Part shown: positions 61,701-64,000 of the stretch, one piece after another | Layout of the letters: each line of letters opens with the position of its first letter | Numbering within the stretch: the first letter of the stretch is position 1 | DNA from: Dasyornis broadbenti | Taxonomy: Eukaryota; Chordata; Aves; Passeriformes; Dasyornithidae | Direction: 5' to 3' | DNA: 64,000 bases | NCBI GenBank assembly: GCA_013397935.1 | Contig: VZRN01005622.1 | Location: forward strand, 5,233,082 to 5,297,081 | Made by a program: the position numbers and the translations under genes | Notes under the pieces: model-generated | Seen by the model: the letters and a program-made list of their open reading frames with translations, nothing else | Databases searched by the model: none | What the model was told of the DNA's origin: nothing

Positions 61701-64000
61701 TGGTTTATGGAATGGTATAGCCTTAAGCTGGCCTTACTAAAAAGAGGCAAACTGTGCTGAGAAGGAGAATAGAAAACCTTTTGCCTTCTATTTTAGTGGG
61801 AAGTAATGATAATTGTGTCTTTCAGAAGCAGAAACTTGGGAAATTAGAAAGGGGAATCTAGCATTAATAAAGCAGGGAATGCACTTGTGGATTTAAATAA
61901 AAGATCAGTATGTGTTAAGAGTTTATAAAGCAATTTTCTGTCTTTGTGAAAACTGCGTTTCAGGTCCTCAAGCTTATTCATAGTTTCTTTCAGTACCACT
62001 ACCCAAAGATCTACACAGAACTTGAGCATTTTATCTTCCAGCTTTTAGTGAAAATATGTGCTGTTGGAGGAGTGGAGGTCCTCATGATGCAGCTTGGGCA
62101 TGCACTTCACCATCAGATGTAAATGTTCAGTACGTGGATTTTTTTAACATCGGTAGTGCGGATTTCATCTCCAACCTCATTCTTAACACCTTTGGGTTTT
62201 ATCTTAAGGGATTTTTATATATATAAACTCTATACAGCTAGTGCATAAAACTTTTTTTATAAAGGCATCTTAGGTATTCATCCTCTCAGTCAGAAGGCTG
62301 ACATGTATGGAATGCTTGTATTAGCATCTGTACTTTCACATGATAGTAAATGTGTTGCTGGAGATTTCTTCCTTCCTTAGCATTCAAAGAAATTCCTTAA
62401 CAAATTACTGGATTCCATATCTCAACAACAGGAGAGAACCCCTATGAGTTTGCTCTCTGGTGGTAGAGGTAGATTCCATGAGGTACTCCCATTTAAGTCT
62501 TGTTTTCTGCCACCAGACTTTACACCTCTAGAGGGGCATAGAGCTTTTTGCGCTGCGTTAAACATTTATATTTATTTACATTTAAGTAAATAACTGTAAA
62601 TCAAATTAAGAGTGCATTTAATTTTAGTACTTCTTATAAATTCAGCTTAGACCAAAATGAGTAATTGAATACATTGTTATTGAAGTGGCATGAATATTCT
62701 TAATTAAAATATAAGCATGTTTTCTGGACTGCTGCGGTCTTGAAATGCATATACTTTCTTTGAAGAATTGGATAGTCAGATATGCAAAATTATTCAAGCT
62801 GCCCTTTTCTGTTGGGAACTATTTGCTCAATATGGTACTGCATTACCTTAGGTCTAATGCTAATATTGTGAATGATTAAAATGATATGAACACCCCTTAC
62901 TGTAGATTAAAGATCTGTAAATCTGACAAGCCTGTGCTGGATTTAAAATCTTAAACTTGATATTTTATTTTCTTCATCTTGCATAGTGAATTAGCAGTAG
63001 AGTAAGCACAGTTTTGTAAAAACCTGTGTCTTCAGGCGTGCAGTGCAGGGTATGACAAGGATCAGTGCCTGACCAATGTAGGCTGGAGTCATCCATGACA
63101 GCCATCTGAGAGAACTGTATAGAATGTATACTTTTCATGTTGCTCCATTTTGTAGTCTGTCTTCTGCTCCCTTGACTGTCTTGTACATAAATCAGAATTG
63201 TGATTTAGTACTGTTAAACTGTTTCTTGCTATTATTGCATTAAAACTTGCTTGGCTAGCACTTTTGTGCCTTCTGAAATTTGCATATCCTCAGGCAAAGT
63301 ATTTATTTTACATTCTGGGTTAGTTATATTGCCTCTTACCTAATTGCTTAAATGTCTTTATGTTGAAGATTAGACACATAGAGCAGTTCATGGTTATAAA
63401 TTAATGTATAGAAGACTTCAGTTTTGCTATTTGCTTCTACAGTAGCGTAATAGACAATAACAGTTTTTATCTTAGAAATTAGGATTTAATACATGGCCAA
63501 GGATTTAATGTAGGCCTAAAGATGTGTATTGGCTCAGCTTCGCTTTATTCTGGAAGTAGGTGAAGGGAGAAAGAAATGGTGTTTTGATAGTGACCAGATG
63601 GACATGCTTGAAAGAGTGGCTGGATTTTCAGTAGACACTAAACCTCCGATTTTTGTAATCCAGGTCTTGTGAGTTGTTGAAGTTGGAAACCCACAATCTA
63701 AATTTGGAGCCACTTAAAATCAGTAGTGCCTGTTGAAAATCTTGATTCTAGTGTTTGAATTAAATTGCCTAAAGTGTTTGACTTTATCTTCAGTTGCAAA
63801 TGTTTGTGGATCATTGTGGGTTCTTAGCCTGTCTGAAAATTGAGATTGTAGTGAACATTGACTTAAGAGCCAATTAACTGAAAAAAGCTGTATAACGTTG
63901 AATTTGCATGGGCCTCTAGCTCTGTGTAGGGTAAGAAACCGGTCAAAAGTGTGTTTGAGTATGGATTCTTTTAGAAACTTCTCAGCTTGCCGCTTCTGTA
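55741..64000 (+). other. ROBO1: ROBO1b intron 1 (5' part)
   Basis: The intron begins at the donor GTAACC after the signal-peptide exon and no acceptor or further ROBO1 exon is recognisable before the window ends. The first ~740 bases are CpG-island sequence, including a CACGTG E-box at 56239-56244. The remainder is AT-rich with poly-T runs (58819-58832, 59198-59212), a TA-rich simple repeat near 60591-60610, a 10-bp direct duplication (61400-61419) and an inverted repeat at 58790-58823. I see no CR1 copy. Open frames of 60-80 codons here resemble nothing I know. Confidence 0.8.
58790..58823. repeat. Perfect inverted repeat, 13-bp arms, 8-nt spacer
   Basis: AAAAATCTCTCCT (58790-58802) pairs with AGGAGAGATTTTT (58811-58823), and the second arm runs into a poly-T tract. 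It lies in ROBO1b intron 1. Confidence 0.85.

Noticed and set aside
1..64000. tRNA, rRNA or snRNA genes
   Set aside because: No cloverleaf with A/B-box patterns or rRNA/snRNA-like segments was noticed by eye; a tRNAscan or Rfam search would be decisive.

Overview
This is nuclear DNA from a vertebrate, most likely a bird. It is AT-rich and almost entirely non-coding. Its recognisable interspersed repeats are 5'-truncated CR1 LINEs with the avian-type 3' end (short 'ATTCTGTGATTCTA'-like terminal repeats). Simple repeats are modest, and there is one strong CpG island. No bacterial, organellar or exogenous viral genes are present, and I saw no tRNA, rRNA or CRISPR array. I cannot name the species.

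The one gene I can identify is on the + strand at 55686-55740. This short coding exon reads MIAEFAHFYLFGFICVTSG and ends in a consensus splice donor (CAG|GTAACC). From memory it matches the signal-peptide first exon of the short ROBO1 isoform (DUTT1, isoform b; human MIAEPAHFYLFGLICLCSG) at 15 of 19 residues. ROBO1 is the SLIT receptor used in axon guidance. The exon lies in a CpG island of about 2.2 kb (54.3-56.5 kb) that is broken by a 542-base assembly gap. The gap probably hides part of the promoter or 5' UTR. An 11-codon upstream ORF stops in an ATGA overlap with the ROBO1 start codon.

Layout: 1-53.8 kb is non-coding. If the mammalian gene structure holds, this is upstream sequence or an intron of the longer ROBO1 transcript. 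It holds CR1 remnants at about 0.8, 1.8-2.95 (minus strand), 5.1, 7.1, 19.7, 22.2-23.0, 25.8-26.4 and 41.6 kb. It also holds microsatellites, a 60-bp tandem duplication at 36.1 kb, several perfect or near-perfect short-spacer inverted repeats, and two CpG-enriched blocks (32.4-32.8 and 47.3-47.8 kb) without a recognisable gene. The CpG island and ROBO1 exon occupy 54.3-56.5 kb. From 55741 to the window end is ROBO1b intron 1. The 22 kb around the promoter (41.6-64 kb) has no CR1 copy that I can recognise.

Nearly all computed ORFs in this window look like chance open frames, CR1 remnants or CpG-island frames. I annotate only one protein-coding exon. Observations about structure and regulation are leads from reading by eye, not computed results.
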